Program-made: the position numbers and the translations under genes | The notes under the pieces: generated by a model | What the model saw: the letters and a program-made list of their open reading frames with translations, nothing else | What the model was told of the DNA's origin: nothing | Databases searched by the model: none | In this document: in pieces, positions 24,627 to 36,869 of the stretch | Position numbering within the stretch: position 1 is the stretch's first letter | How the letters are laid out: each line of letters opens with the position of its first letter | From: Hyalella azteca | Lineage: Eukaryota; Arthropoda; Malacostraca; Amphipoda; Hyalellidae | Direction: 5' to 3' | DNA length: 64,000 nt | Assembly (NCBI RefSeq): GCF_000764305.2 | Contig: NW_025931904.1 | Coordinates: 372,001 to 436,000, forward strand

Positions 24627-24947
24627 ACTGATCGTGTTTGTAGAGTTGAATGTTTATTTGAGGCCAAACGAATACTGAAAGCCAGGAGTGAAATGGTGAT
24701 GGGTGACACAGAGTTGTGGCACAACACCAACTTTTGTAACGCTCTCATTTGTGAGCCTGATGTCGCATCCATAAATCGAGGACACTTTTCTCAAGTTTCA
24801 CCTCGCAGGGTAATTGGAATGCTGGCTTTAGCGTTTGTTGTTAGACTGCGTCTGGCACATGCAGGGGCATGGAGCTACATCGCATCCTTTAGGGGCGGAA
24901 TTACCGAAGATTTCAATGATAATATGCGCAGAATGGTAAATGAAGTT
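24627..24947 (+). CDS. Coding-like segment, possible exon of unknown gene
   Basis: This open frame continues from about 24582 to a stop at 24986. It encodes a basic, mixed peptide with patches such as LFEAKRILKARSEMVMGD, then H-F-S-Q-V-S-P-R-R, L-A-L-A-F-V-V-R-L-R-L and F-R-G-G-I-T-E-D-F. A donor-like GTGAGA at 24948, in phase 0, would splice it to the acceptor-like TTCGTAG before 25387, also phase 0. I considered RNase III because of the G-D near the start and spacing reminiscent of that fold, but the catalytic glutamate is out of register. The protein is unidentified. Confidence 0.3.
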
Positions 24948-25072
24948 GTGAGAGTGAAGAAAAAACACAAAATTCAACTAGAATGAGATCGTGTACCTCA
25001 GGACAGCATTATTCAATATAATTATTGACAGTATAGGGAAAGTTTTGCATTTATTGCCATTCAAATTTTCCC

Positions 25073-25092
25073 AAACGTCATATATGACGTTT
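25073..25092. promoter_or_regulatory. Perfect 20-bp palindrome with two TGACGT half sites
   Basis: AAACGTCATATATGACGTTT is its own reverse complement, and a second ATATATGACGT follows at 25110-25120. TGACGT is the core of CREB/ATF-type sites. It lies inside the putative intron of the coding-like island. A regulatory role is only inferred. Confidence 0.35.
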
Positions 25093-25386
25093 CTCGACAC
25101 CTCATATTCATATATGACGTAATCCAAGTCGATGATTTAACACTTGACTGAAAAAGAAAAATCATTTACGCAACATAAAACTGGTAACTCATCATTTTTC
25201 CAACTGATCTCTCCCTATAAGATCTTCTTTATCCAACTTTATTGTTCTCTGAAACAATGAACAAACTTCTGAAAAGTGCAGCTACCATTTATGTTCCATA
25301 CCAATACAAGAACAACGAGCTGGAAGGAGTCCATAGACTCTTCCTTCTTATAAAAACCTTAGCCGAGAGCGCTGTAATTTTCGTAG

Positions 25387-25737
25387 GAGATGATCCAACT
25401 TTCGACAAGGGTTGTCGATATTTGGGCCACGCAAAACATCCCGACAGTCAGTAGGCATGGCCGTTGGCATCGCATGTGTCATGTGCTGTACAGCGTAGGC
25501 GTCACAGAACTTAAGATAAATGACGGCATAAATAAGACTGAGATGATGTCCGAGGTTCTGCCCTGGGCCTTCGAGGCCTTTTTGGCTCACATCCATGGCG
25601 TGGATGCGCATTTTTCCAGACCAGCGCTCGGCTCAAGCCTAGCACTGAATCTAGACAAGGACAACACAGAAGTTTCACGTTTAGATGATGAAGGTGCACT
25701 TATTCATAGGATTGAGCTGTTGCAGCTCCAGTTTTGA
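25387..25737 (+). CDS. Coding-like segment, possible terminal exon of unknown gene
   Basis: This is a 116-codon open frame after an acceptor-like TTTTCGTAG, ending at a TGA. An AATAAA signal follows at 25824-25829. GC is visibly higher than in the AT-rich surroundings across 25350-25700, which supports past or present coding. The peptide includes W-A-F-E-A-F-L-A-H-I, which resembles the D-A-F-E-A-L-x-G-A-I helix of RNase III, but the aspartate is replaced by tryptophan. The ending H-R-I-E-L-L-Q-L-Q-F looks like a genuine C terminus. An overlapping frame at 25242-25454 also reads through part of the island. If this is a real gene, it is either spliced from the 24.6-kb segment or a frameshifted relic. 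No family is assigned. Confidence 0.3.
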   Translation, partial: EMIQLSTRVVDIWATQNIPTVSRHGRWHRMCHVLYSVGVTELKINDGINKTEMMSEVLPWAFEAFLAHIHGVDAHFSRPALGSSLALNLDKDNTEVSRLDDEGALIHRIELLQLQF

Positions 25738-25839
25738 GTGAGTTGCGAAATATTCAGCGGAAAATTTGCATGTAAAATGGGCAATTGCATGCACAATTGA
25801 CCCAGGAAAAGTATTGTCGTTTCAATAAAAGACGATGTG

Positions 25840-27600
25840 TATATGAGAGAGGAACTTTGATGTTTTTGTAAAAAAATCATGTGTAGAAATCACCGTGAAA
25901 ACATTTGATATGGATGTTGAACACTGCAGTTACAGTTTTAAAGAAAGTTTAGATTTTGAGTTTCCAACCTCGGCTCATGATTACGTGACAGTTCCAATTC
26001 CATAGCATTGAAATCAAAAGTCCTTTTGTTGTATTCAATATTGGGTCAAACTATCACAGACTTCTTTCACGTTTGTTAAATACTTTGATAGTTTCATCAA
26101 AAATTACAACAAATATGTTAAAAAATTTATGGCAACGTGGACACGGTTTAGTTAAAGATGTACAAAATCATTTATTTTGCATTCGCTTCAATAAGAGATT
26201 TATACACAAATTTCCATGTTGTAGGTGAAAAAACACAACGGCCCAGATTGACTGTCCTGACTTGTTCTCTCGTTTCCTTTCTAGGTGTTGGGTTGCAAGT
26301 TAATTCTGAAATCAGATCTTGAGTTTTGAGTTAAATTATGGAAGTAGATGAATTAAGATTCGAGTTAATTATATTGAGTTTATCATTATATCGGGTTTCA
26401 TATTAATCATGTAATTTTATTTAAGTCTCGGGCTAATGACAAGTAAAAAGAATAAATGTTTTCAAGATTTGCGATAAATGTACACATTAATGTAATATTC
26501 GATTAATATCGTAGATTCCTAAGTTCAGAGCCCGATTCATATCTGCTAATCTGGCCTATTGAATTTTTAAGCCGTTTCTTTCGTCATATTATGAAACTCA
26601 AATCATCTGATATTTTACAATATTATCCGTGCCACGAATCTGGAAGAATGGTTATTCGGGTTATTTATAAAAGAAGCGCAATATGTAATGCGGTTAAAAA
26701 TAATTTCCCAAGTAAACGAAAATTTACAAGTTAATAAATTTGGTGTTTCTATTGGACGTTCGGTTAGCCTGCTTGCATTGATATCACTTTTTTTCAAGCA
26801 TGAATTGTATTGATTGTTGCAACAATGTCGCAGGCATTTCCAGGGTGCGAGCATTTTTCTTGCCTAACAACAAACCTGAGCATGTTTAGATACAGCTGCG
26901 TGTTGCCCGCGGCCATGTTGTCTCACAAATTTGTCGGAATGAAGCACATGATTTTTCGGTGAGTCTTGCATTAAATAGCCGTCACAAAGCTATTTACATA
27001 GAATATTTTTGTTGCGTTGTCTAGTGTTTCATGCTGTCATTTGCACTTGATTTGAATACGATGCTCAATATTATTCAGTTTCTCGACTTCGTGCATCTCC
27101 TCATACTGAATTATAAACTGTATTATTTTATATCATCTAGCAATTATTCGTATTAAGCTCAGCATTATTAATTATTTTCCGCTCGAAAAATCGTGTGTAG
27201 CTCGTCCTACTAAACAAAGTTTTGTAGTACGCATCTCATGCAGTCGATCTGGTCGATATTCTGAATTTCAAATTTAACGCATCTAAATTCTAACGAATGG
27301 TAAATCCGTGCAAATTTTTTTATCGAAAAGCCTGCATTCCCTTAGGTTTTCAGCGTAATCGAAGCCTACCAAATGACCGTGGTAATCCCACGACAACGTA
27401 AGCAAGACTCGGCTAAAGCGATCACACCAGCCCGACATTCTGCTCATTTCTCAGGCCTTGAGTGACAGCCACTTGACAGCCACGCAAATCATGAGCATTG
27501 CCAAAAACATCGAAGCATTTCCCAGCCAAGATATTTTGAATCACAATTACGTGGATTTTTAATTGCTTGAGAGGTTGAATTTAATTTAGTTGATTTATGG
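25840..27600. other. No supported gene
   Basis: AT-rich, without convincing frames. The segment 27370-27510 has raised GC but no usable frame. Confidence 0.35.
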
Positions 27601-27603
27601 AAA

Positions 27604-28040
27604 ATATTACTATTGATTGCTGGAAAGTAATGGTATTGATTGCTGTAAAGAAATGTTACTGAGTGCACAAAAGTTTGTTGATGATCGCTTGACAGTAATA
27701 TTGTTGATGGCTATACAGTAATGCTATTGATTGCTTGGCGGTATTGTTGTTAATTGCTGGGAAGTAATGCTGTAGATTGTTTGAAAGTATAATGTTGTCG
27801 ATTGTACTAATGCTGTTGATTGCTCGACAGAAATACTGTCGAGAACTGAACGGTATTGTTGTTGATTGCTTGAATGTAATGTTGTTGATTGCTCGATAGT
27901 AATGCTGTGTATCTCTAATAGTAATGTTGCTTATCGATTGAAATAAGGATTTTGGTTGCTTAAATGTGATGTCCGTGATTGAGTAAAAGTAATGTTATTG
28001 ATTGATTTTTAGTAATGTTGCTGATTACTTGACAGTGATC
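27604..28040. repeat. Degenerate 23-bp minisatellite, roughly 19 units
   Basis: The consensus is close to GTAATGTTGTTGATTGCTTG plus three bases. Clear 23-bp steps are seen at 27718-27810 and again near 27850-27905. Units are highly diverged and some have indels. The frame starting at 28002 begins in this repeat and is not considered a gene. Confidence 0.8.
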
Positions 28041-31000
28041 TTGATGATAGCAAATTCACGCGAAAATATTGAGCGAATTTCTTGGCTCACGAACTGTACG
28101 AATTTTGCAAGAAATTTTAGACTATTAAAAGTGCCAAATGGTCAGATCCGGGCAGTTTTTAATGCTCCAGTTGAAAATTTGATCGTGCCTGGTACTGTGC
28201 CTGTGCAAAAAATAGAGTATTATTCAAATGTTTGGCTTTGGCTATTTTCTCGCACAAAGCTTGTACATTATGGTCATTAATGATCATTAATTCATTATGA
28301 TCATTATTCTTACAAACAGTGAAGTACTTTGCAAATGTTTCACTGTGACTATTTTTTCTGAAACGAAGTGATCATTACCGCGAGTTCAGCAAATTGTGTA
28401 TTATTTGCAAATTGCTAAAATTCTGAATCTAATATAACCTAAAAAAAGTCATATTAAATTTGAGTTAATTAATTTGGACGATTTCATATTATAGTTTTCA
28501 AGTCAGAACTGATGCGGTGAAATTACTTCAAAAGTATATAACGAATTTAAATAACGGCTGCATATTTATTTCGTGTGATATTATTTCCAACTGAAGCGTC
28601 GATAGATCATTAATTCTCCTCCCTTGCCATTAATAATGGGGTTACTATGAAGGTTTGAAGAGAAATATGATAGACAATATAACTTGAAGGAAATAATGTG
28701 AAACGATTAACATTTTATAAATACATGATAGTTTTACCAAATAATTATATTTATATCTAACATGGAGCTTCAAACTCAGCCTTGAATATTTATTCGTCTA
28801 TAAAGTCAACTTCAAGGGCTTTAATTCATGTAATATTTTCGTCTATTGAAATGTGACTAACGAGCATCCGCCCCTTAATTAAACATGGATTAAGCAGCTT
28901 AATTGTGATTTGTGGACCAGCCTGAATGATGCGATATCATTAAGCTCAAGCGGCGGAACCTGGAGACAATAAATCTGTTTTTATTCAGTTCTATCTTTAA
29001 TTGCACAATTATTAAACTGCATGCAGAATGATAGTGAAAAAAATGAAGATTAAAAATTTCAAATTCCAAGTGTTCACCAGCGATCGTAACATCATCGTGC
29101 ATTGATTTCATTCCATCAAACATTGTACATGTTTGACATTGCGTTATTTCAAGCAGGTGCGGTGACAATGTTAATGAAAATAATACGTTTTGCGATTGAA
29201 GGCAGCAGTCATTATTTAAGTTCGTCTTGGTTTTTCAATAAAATTTGTATAGCCTTGGTAAACGAAGGCCAACAGAGGAATAAACAATAATACTTTACGT
29301 TTTTACTCGCGTAGGAAGTAGCAGTTTGAAAAAATGAATAAACGGCAATTCCAATGACTATTTAACAGGCCATTCACCTCCTATCTTTTAGCACTGTTGA
29401 TATTATCTGATTTACTTCAGGTCTCTCAAGTAAAGAATTTAACACCAATTATTTCTTTTGCGTTGAAGGTGGATGCTACATTATTGTAAATGGGAATAGA
29501 TGAATGCAAATATTCATCTTTTCCTTTGAGAATTGATGAGGCCATTAATTTAAAAGGTCTCAGAAGCGATGTTAGACCATTGCAGGGTAATGTTATTTAA
29601 TTATTATTTACTATGCATAAATGAAGTCATTCTGACGTTACGTAGTTGAGGTCTGCGTTACCCAACGAACGAAAGTTTTAAAAATATTTGCACTTTGAAC
29701 GTCCGTTATGTTTTCAGAATGTACACGAATTATCAGTCATGCAATTTTGCAATTTACAAATTAACCGCAAAAAACGGAGAAGGCTAATTTGTTGAATAAC
29801 AAATTTAAGATAACGAGTTTATGAAAATAGAGTTTATTCGGTAAATGAGTTTATGAAATTGAGTTTATTCGGTCACAGACGGATCTAAGAAAAGGCTACA
29901 AATGACTCTGATAATTGAAGCAATTATTCTGATCGTGAAATCCTATTTCCTGATGACGAAAAAATGATGGAAAGTGTGCGCGGTATTGATTTTGTAGAGA
30001 TTAATGCCATTGTGCGATCAATATTTCATGTTGTGTAGTAATCCAGCTACGACAAAAAAATATAATATCATGAATGTTGTCAGCCAGTCGTCAAAGCATA
30101 ATGTCAAAGTTTATTTATTTTCAATTTCGGCTCATGCATCGATGAGAAAACTTGAGGTTAATTGCATTCAACCCATGCACAACAGAGGGATGTACTCTAA
30201 TTGAATGGCATTGTGTGAAGCTCAAAGATAAAAAAAACGGAAGACATGTTGCTTGCTGACAAATCTACGCTGCACTGAGCAGAACTCTAAGCAGTAATTT
30301 GTACGCATGCAGCAACAACAACCAGCCAACATCTCTCAAAGGAAAACGATTCTTCAATGGATTCTCCAGGGCTCGTTGCCAGCACTGTAAACAAGTTCAT
30401 CTGCACGCGATGCTCTGTACTGTACACATGCTTTACACTCTCTAATTACACTCTATGCGTTTGTTGTTCCTGCTCCCTGTACCTGCTCATTTTTTCTACT
30501 GTGTTTAAAACACGTGCACATTTTTAGGTACACATTGCGTGCACTGTGATCAGTAAATTTGTCCGCTACGTTTTGTACTGTAAACTCTTAACGGTACGTT
30601 TCTTAGTTTTAAAATCTGTTGGGTACGCATTCTTGTATGAACACCAATAAAAATTGTACATTTAAAAAATTTGCAAAACTCTTTAAATTGTTAGGTTGTC
30701 TTTTTTTGTTGAGCTCAGGTAATTGCGGTTACAGAAGTGATCGCATTATTAACGTTCATCTTCGTTTCAAACAATTTCTATAGTCTTATTTTTTTGTTGA
30801 TGCATTAAAAAGTCGAATTTCATTTTTTTTATGTAACGTTTTGCATCTCTTTCTGAAAATACGTTCCATTTCAAAGATGTTGAACCTTGAGGTACAGAAA
30901 GAATTTTTTTTATTGTGTTTTGTATTGTAAAAAGTGTTGTATTGTTGATACTTTGCATTATTCTAAAATTATTATATTATTATTGATATACGCTGCATTT

Positions 31001-31440
31001 TTCAAAATTATAATATCATCATTATTGTCAAAATTTCCCCATTTTAGCGTAAAACTCGTGATAAATTTTTAGCAGATAACTCGGAGACATCGAACACTAT
31101 TGCTGTTTAGAAATGTTCTTCTGTATAGCTTCTGCATTCACATCTTCTGATAAAAATTTCCTGAGACGATTTTCAGTAATTAATATTATAAACTTTATTT
31201 ATTATCAATTTATAACAAATGGTGTAAATATCCGGTAATTATATTGAAACAACAAATTTTACTTCATACCGTATGCGTGCTACTGAAGTTAGCTGTAAGC
31301 GGAGACGACTAATTAATTTCGAATTAGAATATTATTGCTCAGGTGCAGGGCTTGAATTTCCTGGTAACTCGAATATTCAGCCGCTGTCACTTATTAGATA
31401 TCGTCTCAGCTTAGCCTCGCAAGATGGTTAGCGTTCCTGC
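28041..31440. other. No supported gene
   Basis: AT-rich, with one local direct duplication of GAGTTTATGAAA and GAGTTTATTCGGT blocks at about 29815-29877. The 30290-30620 segment is CA/TG-rich, with repeated CTGTACACATGC-like words and no frame. Confidence 0.35.
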
Positions 31441-31470
31441 TGCTCGTGCTCACGAATAACTCATTTCATA

Positions 31471-31510
31471 CATTTTATATTCATTTGTTGAAACAAATGA
31501 ATATAAAATG
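31471..31510. repeat. Perfect 19-bp inverted repeat with 2-bp loop at the PLE border
   Basis: 31471-31489 is the exact reverse complement of 31492-31510, separated by GA. It directly abuts the first PLE-like codons, so it may mark the junction created when the element inserted or was truncated. Confidence 0.9.
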
Positions 31511-32018
31511 CGGCTCATCGACATCCGCAGTCTTAACTCCAGTCCTCCGTCAAGCAGCTAAACAACTCAGAGACAACGACGAAATTGTTATAAGGAAAGC
31601 AGATAAAAGTAATATTTTCGTAATTATGGACAAAACGGCCTATCTCTCAAAAATTAATTCAATTGTATCAGACGAGTCCAAATTCAGTCGTGTCGCTAGA
31701 GATCCAACAGAACAACTTCAGAGGAGAGCTAATAAATTAATCAACACAGCGAACTCTGCAATTGGATCTAAAAAACTTACCCCGATTGTTGGGAGCTATT
31801 CTCCAGGCTACCTCTATGGAAACGTCAAAACTCACAAAGAAGACAACCCTCTAAAGCCTATAATTTCGCAAGTTACTTCTCCTGTATACAAGACTTCTAA
31901 AGAACTGGATGCTATAATTAAACCATATATCCCTAAGAAATACTCACTGAAATCTAGAAATGACTTCTTGGAAATTCTTCATGCCTCACACCCTTCTGGT
32001 CGACTAGCTTCACTTAAT
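31511..32018 (+). mobile_element. Penelope-like element relic: N-terminal part of the reverse transcriptase
   Basis: The open frame shows the conserved order of Penelope-like (PLE) reverse transcriptases. First comes E-I-V-I-R-K-A-D-K-S-N-I-F-V-I-M-D (PLE: ADK-x-N-x-V-V-x-D). Next is a Y-L-S-K-I segment with D-E-S-K-F, then P-G-Y-L-Y-G-N-V-K-T-H-K (PLE: YGLPKIHK-like), N-P-L-K-P-I-I-S-Q and S-R-N-D-F-L-E-I-L. It stops after G-R-L-A-S-L-N, where PLEs continue into RT motif A with its first catalytic aspartate. The RT catalytic core, thumb and GIY-YIG endonuclease are missing. The frame then runs into AT-rich DNA. The left border coincides with a perfect 19-bp hairpin. This is a dead truncated copy with a well preserved reading frame. 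Confidence 0.8.
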
Positions 32019-34180
32019 TTGTTGAAACTTATACATATGTTATATATATATACTTTTAATTATTTATGTTGAGATTTTGTAATATATTCTTATCATAAAT
32101 TGAATTGACGAGTTATTTCTTTCCTTGGATTGCATTAGTGGTGTTAAAAATTTCAAAGTCAACATAAAAAGAGTTGCATAAGTGTTTTTTTTTTGCATAA
32201 TTGTCTAAATTCAAATATCGTCCCGAAACAAAAAAATGTATATATATATAATATATTCCTGATTTGAATACGGTCGATCTTGGTATTTGGGCAGGAACTA
32301 AACCCGAATTCAGATCGTGCAGACCAATGACACAATTTAGAAGCCGTAACGATAACATTTTAGACCTGATTGGATTGTCAGACAGCCTTTGCACGACCTT
32401 CACCCTGAAACATTGTCAATTCCCTCGAGTCTGAAGCCTAGAAGAATCATCTTGTTCTTTAAATTCTCAGCCTTTGGACCAAAAAATTGTACGACAACTT
32501 CGACATGAGGAGCAACTGAAATCTTGTAGAGAATGCGAAGAATTTCACGCCGTTCAAGACGATGAAAGCTCGGATCAGATCTGCCAAACGTTTCTATCAA
32601 TGATGACAGATTCTGCTTGTAATCAGATTAAAAACTTCAATCAATAGTTTATAGTCTTAAAACATATTGTTCGTCTGAGGACTTTCTTCCAGTATTTTGT
32701 TAAACAAACGAAAGACCTGAACCATTGCACTGAATTTAATATTTTTCTTTCAGCAAGCCTCGAAACCTCGACTTATTTACATCAATTCTCAGTCTGATCG
32801 TGTGGAAGAACAGGTACACGAACAGCTTTTCTTAGAAGCGTCGTATCAAAGAATAATAAAATAATGACATTGAAAACACGTGTTTGCGATTAATTTTTCT
32901 CCGCGGCAGTTGAACGCTCTATCAATGGAATTATTTTGCTGTGATGTTTTCGAATCCATTGCATATCAAAATATGTAATTTAGTGGTGTTAATTTGAAGG
33001 TGACTCTAGCCGCAGTAAAAAATGCAATGTTTGACTGATGGTTCAGTCAGGCGAAAAATTACTCAATATATTAGTATTGATTCTTCAAATGCACGTGGCA
33101 TCGACATTAAACACTAAGTTATACCGGTCACAAACGCTGAATTCGAGCAACTATGCATAATGGTTCGTACTCGCATTTTGACGAATTTCAGATTTTACTG
33201 TATTGTATCAAAACGTTTTATGATATTGCAATATTTAATTGAAGGAATTTATTATGATACTCAATGAAGCGAGCTAATGGTTTCATTTACTACAAATTTC
33301 AAATAAGTTCTCTGAATATTTCTCAAACTTTGTAACAACAAACTTTTTAGATTTTATTGAAATTTAAATTCAATCAACCCCTGTTTCTAGAGTATCTGGC
33401 CTCGCATAAATATCAAATCACATTTGCCAAATTCTGTTTTGTCGAAAAATTACTTTTCCCCAGACAACCTTTTTAGTAAACGGTTTTGATGCTTATGGAA
33501 ATGCTTGAGTAAAGTTTATTCGATTTAAATTTTTTGAGATTTTTTGCACGTACTAAGCTTTGACAAATATTCGTGATTTAACAAAATATGTCCAGGAAAT
33601 ATGAGATTAATGGAGTTAATTACTCATTTCTTTATTAAAATATAGTTACAAATAGATAATTATACAATGAAATGAATTTAAAATTGTTATTTCGTTCAAT
33701 CTGCGAGATTTCTGTATCACCTTCCAATAATTCTTTATCGGTCGACAGGAAACATGAAGCTGGGCGTAGGCGAGTTTCAAAACTTTCTCTGACTTTATCT
33801 TTATCGTCATACAAGTTCTGAAAAGAGGTTCTCTCTGACTCCATTAGGAGGCTTTAGGAACGAAAATGAGCAGTTTTGAAGCTCACAATGTCAGTCATAG
33901 ACGTCATCATTGAAGCTTTTCAAGACCATTCATAGAGTGCAGAATTTCCTCACGATTTCTTGTACAATTTTCTTTTGAGGCAGATCACTGGTTTCTGTTA
34001 GCCGGCTTGTATTCAAATTTGAATATCAGAACATTTGCTTTGCGACGTATTTTATTTATAGCACATTTCGAAATTATTTCAAACATTTACTGCCTTCATG
34101 AAATTTCAAGTTAGGCTATAAGGTTCGTGCAATTGCGTTCTTTTCATCCAACGATGCCTTGAACGTTGAACTTTTCGATT
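32019..34180. other. No confident gene after the PLE relic
   Basis: Two minus-strand frames (32400-32600 and 32113-32403) have a coding-like look (for example L-E-R-R-E-I-L-R-I-L and P-I-R-S-K-M-L-S-L-R-L-L) but different phases and no recognised family. The rest is AT-rich and empty. Confidence 0.25.
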
Positions 34181-34188
34181 TAGCTTGC

Positions 34189-34490
34189 AATTTTGCGTGT
34201 ATGTTACTTCACAATTTTCTTGCCTTTGGTCCTAATCTGGTCACTAAAAATTTTGTGTATGTTATATCACAATTTTCTTGCCTCTGGTCCTTATCTGGTT
34301 ACTTAGAATTTTGCGCGTATGTTATCGCGAAAATTTCTTCCTTTGCTCCTTATCTGGTCACCTAAATTTTTGCGTGTATATGTTATCGTACAATTTTTCT
34401 TCCTCTGTCCCTTATATAAGGGCACTTAAAATTTTGCGTGTATGTTATCGCAAAAATTTCTTGGCCCTGTCCCTTATCTGGTCACTTCCT
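34189..34490. repeat. About 60-bp minisatellite, five copies
   Basis: Copies start with AATTTTGCGTGTATGTTA-type sequence at 34189, 34249, 34307, 34365 and 34430, and end in CCTTATCTGGTCACTTA. Plus-strand frames here repeat the same peptide and are products of the repeat. Confidence 0.85.
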
Positions 34491-34559
34491 AATCTCTCGG
34501 TCTTTCGTCGAGCGATAACCAGACGTTGTCCGGAGAGCGAAGCTCTTTCCGCTTAATAT

Positions 34560-36860
34560 AACCCACACAAGCGGACGGCTCGGAAGAGGGTTAGGAATCT
34601 CAGTCCAGGGACAAAAGATAAACTTAGAGATTTGCGTTCTCGACTCTAAGGAAACGTTCGTTTGTGTTTAAGGTCGTAGAATTTAATTTCTAGATTGCAA
34701 TATTTCAAAGTGACTCAAACATGAACAAATTTTAATTTGTAATTGCCAGAATTTTGAATTGTCGGCAATAAATGACACTCAAGTAATAAACTATAACGCA
34801 CTATATTTCGTATTCTCAGCTTATGAATCAAACCTAATATTCATTATTTTGCAATTATTAATATGTCAAGAATTATTTAGATCATATTCACGATTCAGTC
34901 TTTATATAATTTTCATGATACATCAAAACTTTATTGTTTTATTAATCTTCATGTATTTAAACTTTATGCGTATAAAACGCTTGAACGCAAAACTACAACT
35001 CTGGATTAGCTTCGTGTTCTTGCTCGCCAAGTTACTCCCGCTTTTAGAAGCGTGAAGAGAAACTTTTGCTGCTGCAGTCTTTATCATTTATTGATCTAAA
35101 AGAAAATTCAACAGAAACAAAAGCTTGTGAATGTATAGAAATTAGACGAACTTTAGCTGTTTTTTTATTGGTACCCATGCTCCGCCGGCGAGTGCTTAGG
35201 CGGTGATTGATGAGCGAAATGTTGCTCAAATGCTTCAGAATTTAAATTAAATCTACGGTCACTTATTTTAAGAACGCAATGAAAACCCTCCTGGAACGTT
35301 GGATGAAATACAAATGCTTTACATCAATTTTTAACTGGTACAGTTATTCATTCACTGCATTCATTTAATAATGAATTAGCGATTATTCTTTCATATTTAT
35401 TACTGTGGAAATTACTTTGAATGCACGAGTTTCTCCATCAAAAAATAAATATCTTGCATAATTTTCTTGAAAAGATTTCAAGTAGTTTCATTAAAGTCTT
35501 GGGAAAGAGAATCGTTTATGCCCCATATGTTTTCCATAATAAATCTGATGCTGTTTGAGGTACTTAATTCTTCGCGGATCTTCTTAGGTTTAATTAAATT
35601 GTCTTCGCCTAATGAAGAATAGAATGATTGTAATTTCAATGGCAAAGTTTATCTGATAATGATGGAATAAATTTTTTGTTCTTCATTCCGCATTAAATCG
35701 CTCAATGAATTCTTTTTACTCAGTTCTTAATTCATATTAATATTTCACAACCGGAAAGAAGACGAGTGCTTCCACTCATGAGCTGTTACATAGTTATATT
35801 GTATCTCAGAATCTAATATAATCAGAATCTTATATAATATAATTGTATCTCAGAATCTGATCTAGTTATATTGTACCTCAGAATCTAATATAAAGGTTTA
35901 AAATCTATTAATTAAGTTTAAACTTTAGAAACTGTTATCGCACATTGACTTGCAGGTCACAAGGCAGAACTTGGAACTAAATTTCAAAGTCTGTTAATTT
36001 CGGAAGAAAGCTTAAGTAAACCAACGAAAAAATATAAACTTCGATTGGGTCCTCAATTGAACGAGTTTTTAAAAATAAATTCTAATCTCAAGAATTTGCT
36101 AAGTCGTTCATAATGAAAAAAAAACAGCCGCCTCCTAAAGTGGAATGTGAGTTTCGAACGGTATATGCCTGAAATGTGCGACAATACGAATAAGTGTTAT
36201 TGAAGCTTGCTAGGAAATTCGATCATGAACCGCTAGAGGCAATCTATAAAGCAATTCATGTCAATTTGAACGTCTCTCTGTTCGAAAGCAGCCATACAGT
36301 TGAAACAGGCGACAAATACTGCAATGCAATTTCATCATGAAATGTATTCGTGTACTTTCCTTTGACCGGAAAATCTTTCTTTGCCGTTTCGTCGGTGAAA
36401 TCGAACCACGATGAGAAAAGTACGATCTTAAACTAATAGTTTCCATGAGTATTTGATTAGTTAAATTTAATAACGTAATAGAATAGAATATCAAATGAAT
36501 TCGCCAAATTGTTGATAAAAAAGTTTCGAAAACTAGCTCTCTCGAGGGTTGAAAAATACCATTATAATTAACTTGCGTAACTAACTGTCCAGTACAAGAA
36601 GAAAGTTGATGCAGTTTGATGTCAACTCCTCCTTGAAAAACACTTTCTACGATGTGTAGGCGGCCTTATGCAGTGAATATACTTTGTTCCCCCGTTGAAG
36701 ACCTTTAATTCACACTCTTTTTTTCTAAGAGCGTGAATCTTGATAGAGCGAGGAAATTAGCCGCATATGAAAACCTTATTGCCCAGAGTTTGGTTTTATT
36801 GTAATCAAGAGAATATCAAAACCGAGAAAAAATGCAATGCTCTTTACTACGCGAAACAGC
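34560..36860. other. No supported gene; small ATATT/CTCAGAATC repeat
   Basis: 35791-35893 contains three copies of a TTATATTGTAYCTCAGAATC unit. The remainder is AT-rich with no supported frame. Confidence 0.4.
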
Positions 36861-36869
36861 AACAATAGA

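Noticed and set aside
25242..25454. G-D-D-P-T-F peptide resembling an RNA-polymerase GDD motif
   Set aside because: No motif A or B is present at the expected spacing, and the frame overlaps a better supported one. A bare GDD is common by chance.
34159..34556. Overlapping plus-strand frames with repeated peptide
   Set aside because: They are explained by the 60-bp minisatellite.
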